A stretch of DNA of 27,832 bases from Betaproteobacteria bacterium. GTDB taxonomy: Bacteria; Pseudomonadota; Gammaproteobacteria; Burkholderiales; SG8-39. Position numbers and translations under genes: made by a program. The notes under the pieces are model-generated. The model was given only the letters and a program-made list of their open reading frames with translations, was not told the DNA's origin and ran no database searches. The stretch covers positions 1 through 27,832 of the forward strand of contig SHXF01000055.1 of assembly GCA_009693435.1 (NCBI GenBank). The letters are read 5' to 3'. Positions 15,298 to 22,716 of the stretch are shown here, piece by piece (position 1 is the first letter of the stretch; each line of letters opens with the position of its first letter).

Positions 15298-15966
15298 TCA
15301 GGATGCCGGCCGGAAAATCAGGAAATACTGGCGGCTGAGGAAGGCATGCTCCTCGGTCAGCGTGTAGCCCGCCCCTTTGAGTTCCGACACCACGCGCTCG
15401 GATGCGATGCGGGCAGCCTTCGGCGGGCCTTCCTTCGATTCCGGACGGAAGTCGATGATGGCGACGCGTCCGCCCGGCTTGAGCGAGTCGCGCAGTTTCC
15501 GGAAGTAGCGTTCCCGGTGCTCGACGTGATGATAGACATCCACCAGCACGATGAGATCCACTTTCTCGGGCAGGCGCGGGTCGTCGGGCGTGCCAGCGAC
15601 GGCGACAAGGTTCGCGTGCTTTTCGCGTTTTGCCCGCTCGCCCAGGTATTTCACCATGTCCGGCTCGGTGTCCACGCCGTAGACGCGTCCGCTGGATGCC
15701 ATGTTTGCGAAGCGCACCGAAAAGTACCCGGTGCCGGCGCCGATGTCGGCGATGACGGCATCCGGTTTGAGGGCAAGCGCCTGAATGACTTCATGCGGCT
15801 TTTGCCACGCATCGCGCTTCGGATCGTCGAAAACGTGCGCCCAGCGCTCGGCGCCGCTGAAGCTGTGCTGGTGCGTGGCGGGTGATTGCGCCGCGGCGGG
15901 CGCCGCCAGCCAGGCACTGCAGCCAAGCAGTGCGAGGCCCGCCGCGAGTGTGGCCAGCCGGTTCAT
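15298..15966 (-). CDS. Exported class I SAM-dependent methyltransferase
   Basis: A 222-residue protein. From the ATG at 15964-15966, AAGGAG lies 7 bases upstream, so the signal-bearing start is well supported. An N-terminal hydrophobic stretch (ATLAAGLALLGCSAWLAAPAAAQ) allows cleavage after AAA-Q, or lipidation at LLGC. Then follow SFSGAERWAHVFDDPKRDAW, motif I VIADIGAGTGYFSVRFA, acidic end of strand 2 GVDTEPDM, and strand 4 DLIVLVDVYHHVEH, all of the Methyltransf_11/25 fold. Similar signal-bearing methyltransferase-fold proteins occur in many proteobacteria; how they would obtain SAM outside the cytoplasm is unexplained, so another function is possible. Convergent with the aldolase gene and divergent from the FAH gene. 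Confidence 0.85.
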   Translation of the reverse strand: MNRLATLAAGLALLGCSAWLAAPAAAQSPATHQHSFSGAERWAHVFDDPKRDAWQKPHEVIQALALKPDAVIADIGAGTGYFSVRFANMASSGRVYGVDTEPDMVKYLGERAKREKHANLVAVAGTPDDPRLPEKVDLIVLVDVYHHVEHRERYFRKLRDSLKPGGRVAIIDFRPESKEGPPKAARIASERVVSELKGAGYTLTEEHAFLSRQYFLIFRPAS

Positions 15967-16323
15967 ATTCGACTCCTTCGTAAAGCGTGCAGCGGCAACG
16001 TTACCGCAGGATCGTGCGGTATCGGCTGCATCGATGGATTGTAAGCGACATGTGTCGAAGCCGGACGGTTTGTACCGCCGAAGGTCACGCTGCGGCCTTG
16101 CCGCCGCGGAATGAAGTTTACCCGGGTCGAACTTTGGCGAGCATCGTCTGTCCAGTGGGCCTGGGCGCCTTCGCACTGTGCCGGCAGCGGAGGCGATAGA
16201 ATAAACGCGCTCGTTGGCAGTTCACGTCGACTTCACGGTCGAATCCGCAGCTACGCATGCATGGGCCGCGCGGAATGGTTCGACGGCACAAAACGTATCG
16301 CCATTTTCTTGAGAGGGAACGCA
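15967..16323. other. Divergent intergenic region between methyltransferase and FAH genes
   Basis: About 357 bases without a gene I can support; open frames here are GC-driven. It must hold promoters for both flanking genes. A TAGAAT hexamer at about 16196-16201 could be a -10 element for the plus-strand gene, but no matching -35 at the right distance is clear. No convincing repeat or operator was seen. Confidence 0.35.
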
Positions 16324-17208
16324 ATGAAGATTTGCCATTACAACGAGGGTCAGGCCGGCGCGGTATCGGGCGATCAGGTGTATCCGATAGGCGATGCGCT
16401 GGTGAAGGCCGGCCATGCGCGGGGCGGCTACACGATGCTGGAAATCGTGGATGCGCTGGCCAACCGCGCCGCTGCCATGCAATGCGCACGCGACGCGATG
16501 AAGGGGTCGTCGCTCGCGCTGTCAGCGGTCAAGCTGCTCGCGCCCATCGTCAATCCGCCCTCGATCTGGGCCGCGGCGTCCAACTACAAGGATCACCAGG
16601 CGGAAATGAAGACGCGTGTCAGTTCGGCGGACGTGGGCGAACTGAGCAAGGACGAGCTGATGTCCGAATTCTTCCTCAAGCCGGTATCGTCGATTGTCGG
16701 GCCGGGCGGCACGGTGATATTGCCCAGGATCTCCAAGCTGGTCGATTTCGAATGCGAACTGGGTGCGGTGATCGGCAAGCCGGCGCGGCGTGTGACCGAG
16801 GAACAGGCCCTCGATCACGTGTTCGGCTACGTCATCTGCTGGGACCTGAGCATGCGCGATCCCTGGGGCATAGGCCGGCAGAACACCCGCAACATCCGCA
16901 AAGGCTTCGATACCTTTACCGGGCTCGGTCCCTGGATCGTGACGCGAGACGAAATCGACGAGCCGCAGAATCTGTCCATCAACGTGGAACAGAACGGCAA
17001 GGCGGTCATGACCGCGCACACCAGCAACATGGTGTGCGGATTGCGCGAACACATCCGTTTCCTCTCGGGTGTGCTCACCTTGCACACGGGCGTGGTGATT
17101 ACTACCGGCACGCCGGCAGGCGTCAGCAAGCTGCATCCCGGCGACCGGCTGAAGGGCACCATAGAAAAAATCGGCACCATGGAACTGGCCGTCGCGGCGG
17201 AAGCCTAG
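16324..17208 (+). CDS. Fumarylacetoacetate hydrolase (FAH) family protein
   Basis: A 294-residue enzyme expected to hydrolyse or isomerise a 2-oxo or 2,4-dioxo acid from ring cleavage. The metal site is complete: Glu143 and Glu145 in DFECELGAVIG and Asp174 in WDLSMRD, with the usual 29-residue spacing. Other family marks are SIWAAASNYKDHQAEMK, FFLKPVSSIVGPGG, and the C-terminal GVVITTGTPAGV-x(7)-GD. This layout fits fumarylpyruvate hydrolase and 2-hydroxyhepta-2,4-diene-1,7-dioate isomerase relatives; the exact substrate is open. GAGAGGGAA just upstream supports the ATG at 16324 over in-frame codons further 5'. It stands alone, followed by a zone of gene fragments, but fits the aromatic or heteroaromatic catabolic theme of the window. 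Confidence 0.88.
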   Translation: MKICHYNEGQAGAVSGDQVYPIGDALVKAGHARGGYTMLEIVDALANRAAAMQCARDAMKGSSLALSAVKLLAPIVNPPSIWAAASNYKDHQAEMKTRVSSADVGELSKDELMSEFFLKPVSSIVGPGGTVILPRISKLVDFECELGAVIGKPARRVTEEQALDHVFGYVICWDLSMRDPWGIGRQNTRNIRKGFDTFTGLGPWIVTRDEIDEPQNLSINVEQNGKAVMTAHTSNMVCGLREHIRFLSGVLTLHTGVVITTGTPAGVSKLHPGDRLKGTIEKIGTMELAVAAEA

Positions 17209-17256
17209 GGTTGCCTGAGTCGACATACGCCAGGCCGCTGCGGCCGGCCCGCTGCG

Positions 17257-17330
17257 CTATTCCGCTCGGTACGCCGCGGCATTCAGCGGGTCGGCGATCC
17301 TGCTTGTCCCGATACTCGCGATCTTGTCGC
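17257..17330 (-). pseudogene. TctC 3'-end remnant
   Basis: Read on the minus strand, the last codons before the TAG at 17257-17259 give TSRIADPLNAAAYRAE. This matches the C-terminus of the complete TctC copy 4 (HGKQIADLLHAAGYRAE) at most positions. The nucleotide sequence just beyond the stop (GCGGCCGGCCC) is also shared with the region downstream of copy 4. Nothing of the upstream gene body is recognisable, so this is the tail of a lost paralog, probably from duplication and deletion. Confidence 0.6.
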
Positions 17331-17357
17331 GTCTGGGAGGTCCAACAGACTTCCAGG

Positions 17358-17588
17358 TCAGGCCGCTCGGCGCTTGCGCTGGACAATCTCCGCCTCGATT
17401 TCGGCGTACGCGGCGCGTATCCGCTGCACATTGGGACGCGTACTCGTCACGTAAACCGTTTCGCGGTGCGAGCGTACGAACTGACTCAGCGCGTCGTCCG
17501 CGAGTGCGGATGCGTCCCTATTGGAATCCGGGGCAAACCTGCCCAGTTTTCGCGCGAGCGCGGGACGCAGTCGGAGAGAGGTGCTCAT
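17358..17588 (-). CDS. Possible CopG-like ribbon-helix-helix protein
   Basis: Starting at the ATG at 17586-17588 the minus strand encodes 76 residues. The N-terminus MSTSLRLRPALARKLGRFA followed by ALADDALSQFVRSHR has the strand-helix-helix pattern of CopG/Arc-type DNA-binding proteins, which typically begin MSxxxxLxxxLxxxLxxxA and are often antitoxins. The C-terminal half (NVQRIRAAYAEIEAEIVQRK) is a charged helix that could bind a partner. No ribosome-binding site is visible before the start, and no toxin gene follows within the 150 bases downstream. It lies between two gene fragments, so it may be an orphaned or decaying antitoxin. The open frame continues upstream but without family character. 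Confidence 0.45.
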   Translation of the reverse strand: MSTSLRLRPALARKLGRFAPDSNRDASALADDALSQFVRSHRETVYVTSTRPNVQRIRAAYAEIEAEIVQRKRRAA

Positions 17589-17600
17589 GAAAAAAATACA

Positions 17601-17720
17601 CGTCCGGCAACCCGGATTGAAATCTTCGCGGATGCCGGTCATGCCCTGCTTGTCGACGACCCCGGGCGTTTTAACCGGCTGCTTGCGGAATTTTCCGGCA
17701 GCTTCGACGCTTGCGTTTGA
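17601..17720 (+). pseudogene. Alpha/beta hydrolase 3'-end remnant
   Basis: The frame ending at the TGA at 17718-17720 encodes ATRIEIFADAGHALLVDDPG and then RFNRLLAEFSG. This is the characteristic C-terminal segment of alpha/beta-fold hydrolases, with the catalytic His in the DAGHAL strand-loop and a final D-x-P-x-x-F-N-x-L-L-x-E-F helix. Upstream sequence in all plus frames carries no lid, nucleophile elbow or start site, so only the tail of the gene survives. It lies head to head with the CopG-like gene. Confidence 0.65.
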
Positions 17721-17737
17721 TCGGCTACTTGCCTGGT

Positions 17738-19489
17738 TCAGCTCTCCTGACCCGTCCGGCCGAAAGACACCAGATGCTCGGTCATCAAGCGCCACTCGTC
17801 GATCGATCTTAGCGGCAGTGACACCAGTTCCGGCTGAGGGAAGATGCCGCCGTACCTTTCCAATCGGTGTTTTTCGATGAAACGCTCCGAGTACCTGATC
17901 CATTCCTGGTCGTAGCTTCCCTGCGACGCATGCACGGCCAGAACATCGTTGCCGGCGGCGCAATCCAGACCCGACCGGGCGGCACGCAGAGTGAAATCAA
18001 GATCGTACAGATGCCAGCCGTCGAATGTTTGCGCATCAAAGCCGATACGCATCGCCGTATCGCGTCGCGTCGCAAGCAGCACTCCGTCAAGGGCGAGCAA
18101 CCCCCCGCAGGAGGAAGAGGTCACACCGTAGATGGTTACCACCAGGCCGGCGGCGGCGGGCATGGCAATCTGGCCGCACAGATGCGGATGCCCGGCAAAA
18201 TGCCACGCCCCGCCCTTGATCTGGCGGGTTCCCGCGACGCCAAGCACATCGTGCTGGCGCAGTCCCGAGAGCAGCCGAGCCGCGAAATCCGGAGCGACGA
18301 TCTCCACGTCGTCGTGCGCAAACACAATCAATTCATTGGCCGCCTGAGCCAGTCCGCGGTTGTAGCCCTCGGCGAGGGAGCGCGCATCGTGAACACCGAT
18401 AATTTCGTGCGGCAGGTCCGCGAGCAACTGCCGATACATTGCCGCCGTTTTTGAAAACCGCGGCTCTGATGCGCTGCACAGGATGACCGAAACCGAGCGG
18501 CGATCAGACTTGGCGATCGGTTTGTGCGTCGGTTGCCTGCCCGAGCGCAAATCCTCCCTTGCCAAGCAGAGCGCGCGCCTTGCCAGCGCTTGTCCGCTCA
18601 AGGGGTAGGCAGGCCCAAGGTCGAGACAGGCGGCGAAATCGCGCGCAGCGGTTCGCGTTTCCCCAAGCTCGGTGCGACAGCATCCCATGAGGTAGTGCAG
18701 CGCCGGCAGCGTAGCGTCGATAAGCAATGCCTGGCCGGCGAGGGCGATCGCCTCGGACCAGTCCCCGGCATCCCAGGCGGTCACTGCGCGGGCATACAAA
18801 GCGTCAACGGGGTCGGCCGTGCGGTTCTTCATCGCTGTGTCTGCTGCCGTGATCGTCTGTCGATCCGCCACTGCCGGAGCGCCTGCAGCCAGGTATTTTT
18901 CGCCCAGCGCGAGGCTGGATAGGGTTTCCCGGGACGCGGCCCGCTTGAAAGCAAAAACGCGCAGTTCAAGCATGGCCAGGGGCGGCGCGAAATAAATCTC
19001 GGGAAACCCGTTGGAGATGAGCGCTCTTGCCAGCGACGCGCGCGTGAAGCCGGTCTTGTGGGCATAGAAATCCTGGCCGCTTGCCTCGATCTCAGGCGCA
19101 TAGCCGTAGATCACGTCGTGCGCGCTGATGCCTCCGACCGATGACTCGTAGATCGCGTGCTCGATATCGAGGTCGGCTGCGGTAATCAAACGGAAAAGTT
19201 CGCCGATGTCCGGGACGCGGATCTCGGCAAAGCCCGCATCGCTCAGGACATGCAGGAAACCGCCAAGAACCCTGTTCACGTCATGGCGGTAATAGTGCTC
19301 CAGGTTATGCGAGCAGTAGACCGCATCGTAACCACCCGAAGGAAACGTGTCGGCCAGCAGGCGTGTATCGCAGACCAGGTCAACCCCTCTCTTGGGGTCG
19401 ATATCGAGCAGCATGTGCTCCCAGCCGGCGTAATGGGCGGGAATCTCGACTGCCTTGCTGCCTCCGCCGACATTCAGCACCGAGGGCAT
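17738..19489 (-). CDS. Methyltransferase-TPR-glycosyltransferase fusion protein
   Basis: A 583-residue cytoplasmic protein with three parts. Residues about 1-185 are a class I methyltransferase-like domain (SVLNVGGGSKAVEIP, MLLDIDP, YDAVYCSHNLEHY, ISAHDVIYG). About 215-310 is helical and TPR-like (YARAVTAWDAGDWSEAIALA, ALHYLMGCCRTELGETRTAA). About 330-560 is a glycosyltransferase domain resembling the StrF/GT2 type (SVILCSASEP, EGYNRGLAQAANELIVFAHD with an acidic DD pair, GVAGTRQIKGG, GFDAQTFDGWHLYDLDFTLR). Such proteins build or decorate surface polysaccharide. The ATG at 19487-19489 has only a weak upstream GGCGGAA. It stands alone, without a polysaccharide cluster nearby, flanked by gene fragments, and may have arrived by transfer. 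Confidence 0.8.
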   Translation of the reverse strand: MPSVLNVGGGSKAVEIPAHYAGWEHMLLDIDPKRGVDLVCDTRLLADTFPSGGYDAVYCSHNLEHYYRHDVNRVLGGFLHVLSDAGFAEIRVPDIGELFRLITAADLDIEHAIYESSVGGISAHDVIYGYAPEIEASGQDFYAHKTGFTRASLARALISNGFPEIYFAPPLAMLELRVFAFKRAASRETLSSLALGEKYLAAGAPAVADRQTITAADTAMKNRTADPVDALYARAVTAWDAGDWSEAIALAGQALLIDATLPALHYLMGCCRTELGETRTAARDFAACLDLGPAYPLSGQALARRALCLAREDLRSGRQPTHKPIAKSDRRSVSVILCSASEPRFSKTAAMYRQLLADLPHEIIGVHDARSLAEGYNRGLAQAANELIVFAHDDVEIVAPDFAARLLSGLRQHDVLGVAGTRQIKGGAWHFAGHPHLCGQIAMPAAAGLVVTIYGVTSSSCGGLLALDGVLLATRRDTAMRIGFDAQTFDGWHLYDLDFTLRAARSGLDCAAGNDVLAVHASQGSYDQEWIRYSERFIEKHRLERYGGIFPQPELVSLPLRSIDEWRLMTEHLVSFGRTGQES

Positions 19490-19945
19490 TAAATTCCGCC
19501 GAGGCAGACGTACTTTATTGCGAGATCGTCGTCGATGCCGTGATTGGGATCGTTCATGGCGTGCTTACAAGGGTGATTGCGAGGGGGAAGGGGTCGTCTA
19601 AAGCGGTCGGCTAAAGGGATCGGAGCCAAGGTCAAACGGCTGCGTCTATTGTACCGTCACAGACTGAGCGCACCTGAACGCCGTCCGAGGGGTGACACCG
19701 CTGGCGGGGCAACACAAAGCGACTTGGCCCGATGGGCGGGCGCAAAAATTCGAGCCCGACACGATCGTTGCGGCGCGATTCGCGCAGCGCAAAGCAGAGC
19801 ACACCATGGCAGGGCAATCAAAAGTCGCTATGCCCGCGGATGCGTGGCGGCGGAAGCCCAAGCCAGCCTCAGTCTACATTCGCGAGACCGGTGCGGCCGG
19901 CCCGGCACATGGTGTTGCCGTCGCTGCGGCGGCCGATCCGCAGCG
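19490..19945. other. 456-base intergenic stretch, no supported gene
   Basis: Lies between two minus-strand genes. Several open frames exist but none has a ribosome-binding site or recognisable motif. The part next to 19946 shares GCGGCCGGCCC with the region beside the TctC remnant at 17257, which suggests both descend from the same duplicated segment. The promoter of the fusion gene must lie at the low-coordinate side of this stretch. I see no repeat array or RNA gene. Confidence 0.4.
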
Positions 19946-20935
19946 TTATTCCGCCCGATACCCAGCCGCATGCAGCAGGTCGGCGATCTGTTTCCCATGG
20001 ATGCGGCTCTCCATGAGGAATTCCGCGAACTGCTGGGGATTCATCTCAGAAGTTTCGTAGTAAACCGGATTGACGAATTTCTCCCGGTAGGCGTTGCTCT
20101 GCAGGACGCGCACCACTTCGCGATTCACGCGAATGACGACTTCGCGCGGAATACCCGCCGGGCCCATCAACCCGAACCAGGATCGCAATTCCTGTCCGAT
20201 ACCCAGTTCCTTGTAGGTCGGCACATCCGGCAGGACGGGCATGCGCTGCTCGCCCGGCAGCGACAGCGGTTTCAAGCGCCCGGCGCGGATCAGGGGCAGC
20301 ACCACGTTCACCGTGCTCAGCGCCAGATCGACCTCGCCCGCGACCGCGGCCTGGATGGCCGGGCCGCTGCCTTTGTAAGGCACATGGGTAATGCGCGTGG
20401 TGGTGGCGCGCTTGATGATCTCCAGGGCCTGGTGGGCTGCGCCGCCTTCGCCAAACGATCCGAAATTGAGTTTCCCCGGATTCGCCGTGGCGTAGGCGAT
20501 CATCTCCGTGAAGTTGTTGAAAGGCGCGCGCGGATTCGCCACCAGTACCGCGCGCACATAGACCAGTTGCGCAATTGGCGTGAAATCCTTTTCGGCGTCG
20601 TAGGGCAACTGCTTGGACAGGTGCGGCAACACCGACAGGCTGTCCGAGGAAATACCGCACAGCGTGTAGCCGTCTGGCGGCGATTTCGCGCAGGCTGACA
20701 GGCCTATGGCGCCGGTGGCACCGGCGCGGTTTTCCACCAGTACCTGCTGTCCCATCGACTCCGTGAGGAATTGCGCCACGGAGCGAAACAACGGATCTAT
20801 CGGTCCGCCCGGAGGAAAGGGGACGATGATCCGGATCGGCTTGTTCGGATACACATCCTGCGCGCGGATCAAGGCAGGCCACCCGGCGGTGATTGCGGTG
20901 CAAGCGGAAAGAATGACGGCGAAAATGTGTTTCAT
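19946..20935 (-). CDS. Bug/TctC-family periplasmic receptor (copy 4)
   Basis: A 329-residue extracytoplasmic receptor: signal peptide ending LIRA-QD, then YPNKPIRIIVPFPPGGPIDP (binding loop 1), VLVENRAGATGAIGLSACAK, PDGYTLCGISSDSLSVLPHL, and HVPYKGSGPAIQAAVAGEV. The canonical PFPPGG and GATGAIG motifs place it nearer to copy 1 than to copies 2 and 3. AGGGAGA about 8 bases upstream supports the ATG at 20933-20935; the frame continues further 5' only through a small tandem repeat. It has no enzyme gene in the same direction; a VOC protein gene diverges from it, and the two may share an upstream region. The cytosolic partner and ligand are unknown. Confidence 0.92.
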   Translation of the reverse strand: MKHIFAVILSACTAITAGWPALIRAQDVYPNKPIRIIVPFPPGGPIDPLFRSVAQFLTESMGQQVLVENRAGATGAIGLSACAKSPPDGYTLCGISSDSLSVLPHLSKQLPYDAEKDFTPIAQLVYVRAVLVANPRAPFNNFTEMIAYATANPGKLNFGSFGEGGAAHQALEIIKRATTTRITHVPYKGSGPAIQAAVAGEVDLALSTVNVVLPLIRAGRLKPLSLPGEQRMPVLPDVPTYKELGIGQELRSWFGLMGPAGIPREVVIRVNREVVRVLQSNAYREKFVNPVYYETSEMNPQQFAEFLMESRIHGKQIADLLHAAGYRAE

Positions 20936-20957
20936 CGAGACGTCTCCCTGATTTGCA

Positions 20958-20993
20958 GACTGCGGTGCGGACTGCGGTACGGACCGCGGTGCG
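20958..20993. repeat. 12-bp tandem repeat, three copies
   Basis: GACTGCGGTGCG, GACTGCGGTACG and GACCGCGGTGCG follow each other without gaps, with one change each in the second and third copies. The array lies in the leader of the minus-strand tctC copy 4, within the 224-base divergent gap towards the VOC gene. It may be a regulatory binding site array or simple replication slippage. Confidence 0.75.
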
Positions 20994-21159
20994 AGACGCG
21001 CGCACCGCGATGCGCAGCGGCAATGCCAGTGGCTGAGGCACGCAACGCGGCCAAGGCTGCAAGCGATGCACGCTATCATGGCGCAGAGTTGCTCACGGCG
21101 CCACAGAGGTGTGGTCGTGCAGGCTCGCAATTGTCAGCAGGGAAGGGAGGATGAATGTC

Positions 21160-21696
21160 ATGCCGGTAACGCCGAAAATCCAGCAACTGGGCTTCGTCGT
21201 CCGTGATGCCGCGCGCGCCATGGTGCAATGGCGGGAGCGATTCGGCGTCGGCCCGTTCTTCGTCGCAAGCGAGATACCGATGATGGACTTCCACTATCGG
21301 GGCGCGCCCAGCAGCCCGGTGGTGACGCTTGCCGTCAGCCACTGGGGCGACATGCAGATCGAACTGGTTGAACAGCATAACGACGCCCCCTCTGGATATC
21401 GCGAATTTCTCGACGCCGGCCCGGAAGGACTGCAGCACATGGCAAGCTGGAGCGATGCCTATGAGGCGGATCTGGACCGCTGTCTCGCGCGCGGCTTCAC
21501 GGTACAGCACGAAGGGCTGAGCCCGATGGACCGCGTTACCCGTTTTGCCTATCTCGCGAGCGGCGCGCATCCGGGGACGGTGCTGGAACTGATACAGATG
21601 ACGCCGCAAAAGCATCGGCGCTTCGCCGAGATCGCCGCGGTGTGTGCCGGTTGGGACGGGAGCGATCCGGTAAGGCAGATCGGTTTTCCGAAATGA
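21160..21696 (+). CDS. VOC-superfamily (glyoxalase/epimerase-like) protein
   Basis: A 178-residue protein with two beta-alpha-beta-beta-beta modules: IQQLGFVVRDAARAMVQWRE (first strand and helix), then PVVTLAVSHWGDMQIELVEQ ending in the metal-ligand Glu position, and in the second half GLQHMASWSDAYEADLDRCL with a His and TVLELIQM with a Glu. This is the pattern of the methylmalonyl-CoA epimerase/Glyoxalase_4 group, which use a divalent metal to catalyse isomerisation, ring opening or lyase reactions. AGGGAGG at 21144-21150 abuts the ATG at 21151 but lies 9 bases before the ATG at 21160, so the latter is the better start. Divergent from tctC copy 4. The substrate cannot be assigned. Confidence 0.8.
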   Translation: MPVTPKIQQLGFVVRDAARAMVQWRERFGVGPFFVASEIPMMDFHYRGAPSSPVVTLAVSHWGDMQIELVEQHNDAPSGYREFLDAGPEGLQHMASWSDAYEADLDRCLARGFTVQHEGLSPMDRVTRFAYLASGAHPGTVLELIQMTPQKHRRFAEIAAVCAGWDGSDPVRQIGFPK

Positions 21697-21811
21697 GCAT
21701 CCGGGGAAGCCCGCATGGAACGATTCCTGCGGTGGACCACCGCGTTCGTTTGTGGCCCGGGCACGGTTCGCACCCTAAGGCTTTCAAGAAGCAGCCGTTG
21801 ACTGAAGTACA

Positions 21812-21840
21812 TTTACATCCGGTCGTTTTCGTCCGATAAT
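21812..21840 (+). promoter_or_regulatory. Sigma-70 promoter of hicAB
   Basis: TTTACA at 21812-21817 and GATAAT at 21835-21840 are separated by exactly 17 bases and each differs from consensus at one position. Transcription would begin at about 21846-21848, on or next to the hicA GTG start at 21847. The local sequence is markedly more AT-rich than its surroundings. Confidence 0.6.
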
Positions 21841-21846
21841 AATCAA

Positions 21847-22059
21847 GTGACGGGCAACGAATTCATCCGCAGGCTGAAGAAGTTGGGCAAAAGAGGAGGC
21901 GTTACCGTAACGCTGAACACGGCGCGCGGGAAAGGCAGTCATCAGACGCTTTACTATGGCGGGATGTTCACAGTGGTGCGCAATCCCCAAGACGAATTGA
22001 AGACGGGCACGTTTCACGCCATGTGCTCTCAACTTGGCATCAAACCGAAAGACTTGTGA
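21847..22059 (+). CDS. hicA: HicA-family mRNA interferase toxin
   Basis: A 70-residue toxin, the usual size for the family, expected to cleave mRNAs and tmRNA and stop growth when free. The dsRBD-like fold is recognisable: TGNEFIRRLKKLGKRGG, then RGKGSHQTLYYGG with catalytic His32 in the G-S-H motif, and a C-terminal HAMCSQLGIKPKDL, a variant of the G-T-L-R-x-I-L-K-Q end. Initiation must be at GTG 21847: there is no ATG or TTG between it and the in-frame stop at 21799. No Shine-Dalgarno precedes it, and the predicted promoter places the transcript start at or beside the GTG, so the mRNA may be leaderless. hicB begins 8 bases after the stop. Confidence 0.9.
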   Translation: MTGNEFIRRLKKLGKRGGVTVTLNTARGKGSHQTLYYGGMFTVVRNPQDELKTGTFHAMCSQLGIKPKDL

Positions 22060-22067
22060 GGCTGACC

Positions 22068-22499
22068 ATGGATTGTTTTGGCTACGCCGTGTTGCTGAAG
22101 CCCGCCGTGGAGGGCGGGTTCGTCGTGTCGTGCCGTGACCTGCCGCCGTTGATAACGCAGGGTGAAGACAAAGCGGATGCGCTGGCGCAGGCTGCGGACG
22201 CAATGGACGAAGTATTTGCCACTTACATGCTCGAAGGGTTGGAGTTTCCTGCGCCCAGCAAGGCAAGGCGCGGCGAGCACGTGGTGTCTCCGCCGGCGGA
22301 CACCATGGCGAAGGCGGCACTGCACATGGCGATGCATGAAGCAGGCATCAGCAAGACACAGCTTGCCAGACAACTGGGCGTGGATGAAAAGGAAGTCCGC
22401 CGCATGCTTGACCCGCATTACGGTTCCAAGCTGCCGCGCATCGCCGAGGCTATCGGTCTGTTGGGCAAGCGATTGGTGATCGGACTCGAGCCGCTCTAG
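22068..22499 (+). CDS. hicB: HicB-family antitoxin
   Basis: A 143-residue antitoxin that should bind HicA and repress the operon. The N-terminal part (YAVLLKPAVEGGFVVSCRDL, then DKADALAQAADAMDEVFATY) is the degenerate RNase H-like fold that covers the toxin. The C-terminal part (AALHMAMHEAGISKTQLARQ, LGVDEKEVRRMLDP) is a helix-turn-helix DNA-binding domain of the Xre/Cro type, the common alternative to the RHH form. GAGG lies about 7 bases upstream of the ATG at 22068, consistent with normal leadered translation, unlike hicA. Operator sites are expected near 21800-21846, but I do not see a clear inverted repeat. Confidence 0.92.
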   Translation: MDCFGYAVLLKPAVEGGFVVSCRDLPPLITQGEDKADALAQAADAMDEVFATYMLEGLEFPAPSKARRGEHVVSPPADTMAKAALHMAMHEAGISKTQLARQLGVDEKEVRRMLDPHYGSKLPRIAEAIGLLGKRLVIGLEPL

Positions 22500-22642
22500 G
22501 CGGATCACGGAAGCGTTGAATCCATGAAGCATGTCCGTGTGGCGGCGGACGCGCATCCTCGGAAATCATTCAGGGAAACACTGAACAAGTGTCCATTTCC
22601 GGAAAAGCGTCAATCGTGTTTCATCTGAAGTGGGGGATATAC

Positions 22643-22661
22643 AGGGGGGCGCCGCCCCTTT
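22643..22661 (+). terminator. Weak hairpin with short T-run after hicAB
   Basis: AGGGGGGC, a 3-base loop GCC, and GCCCCTTT can form a GC-rich stem with one bulge, followed by TTTGTT. It lies 144 bases after the hicB stop and 56 before the SDR start, so it could end the hicAB transcript. The T-run is short, so this is tentative. Confidence 0.3.
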
Positions 22662-22716
22662 GTTCAGCCTATCTTCAGCCTGGCTTTTCAGAGCCCGGCT
22701 TCGCGGAGAAATGCGC

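Noticed and set aside
17521..17880. A plus-strand gene starting MESGANLP
   Set aside because: It overlaps the CopG-like gene, the hydrolase tail in another frame and the fusion gene, and shows no recognisable motif.
19577..20698. A 373-residue plus-strand frame over the intergenic stretch and tctC copy 4
   Set aside because: Most of it is antisense to tctC copy 4, and the part in the gap has no start site or similarity.
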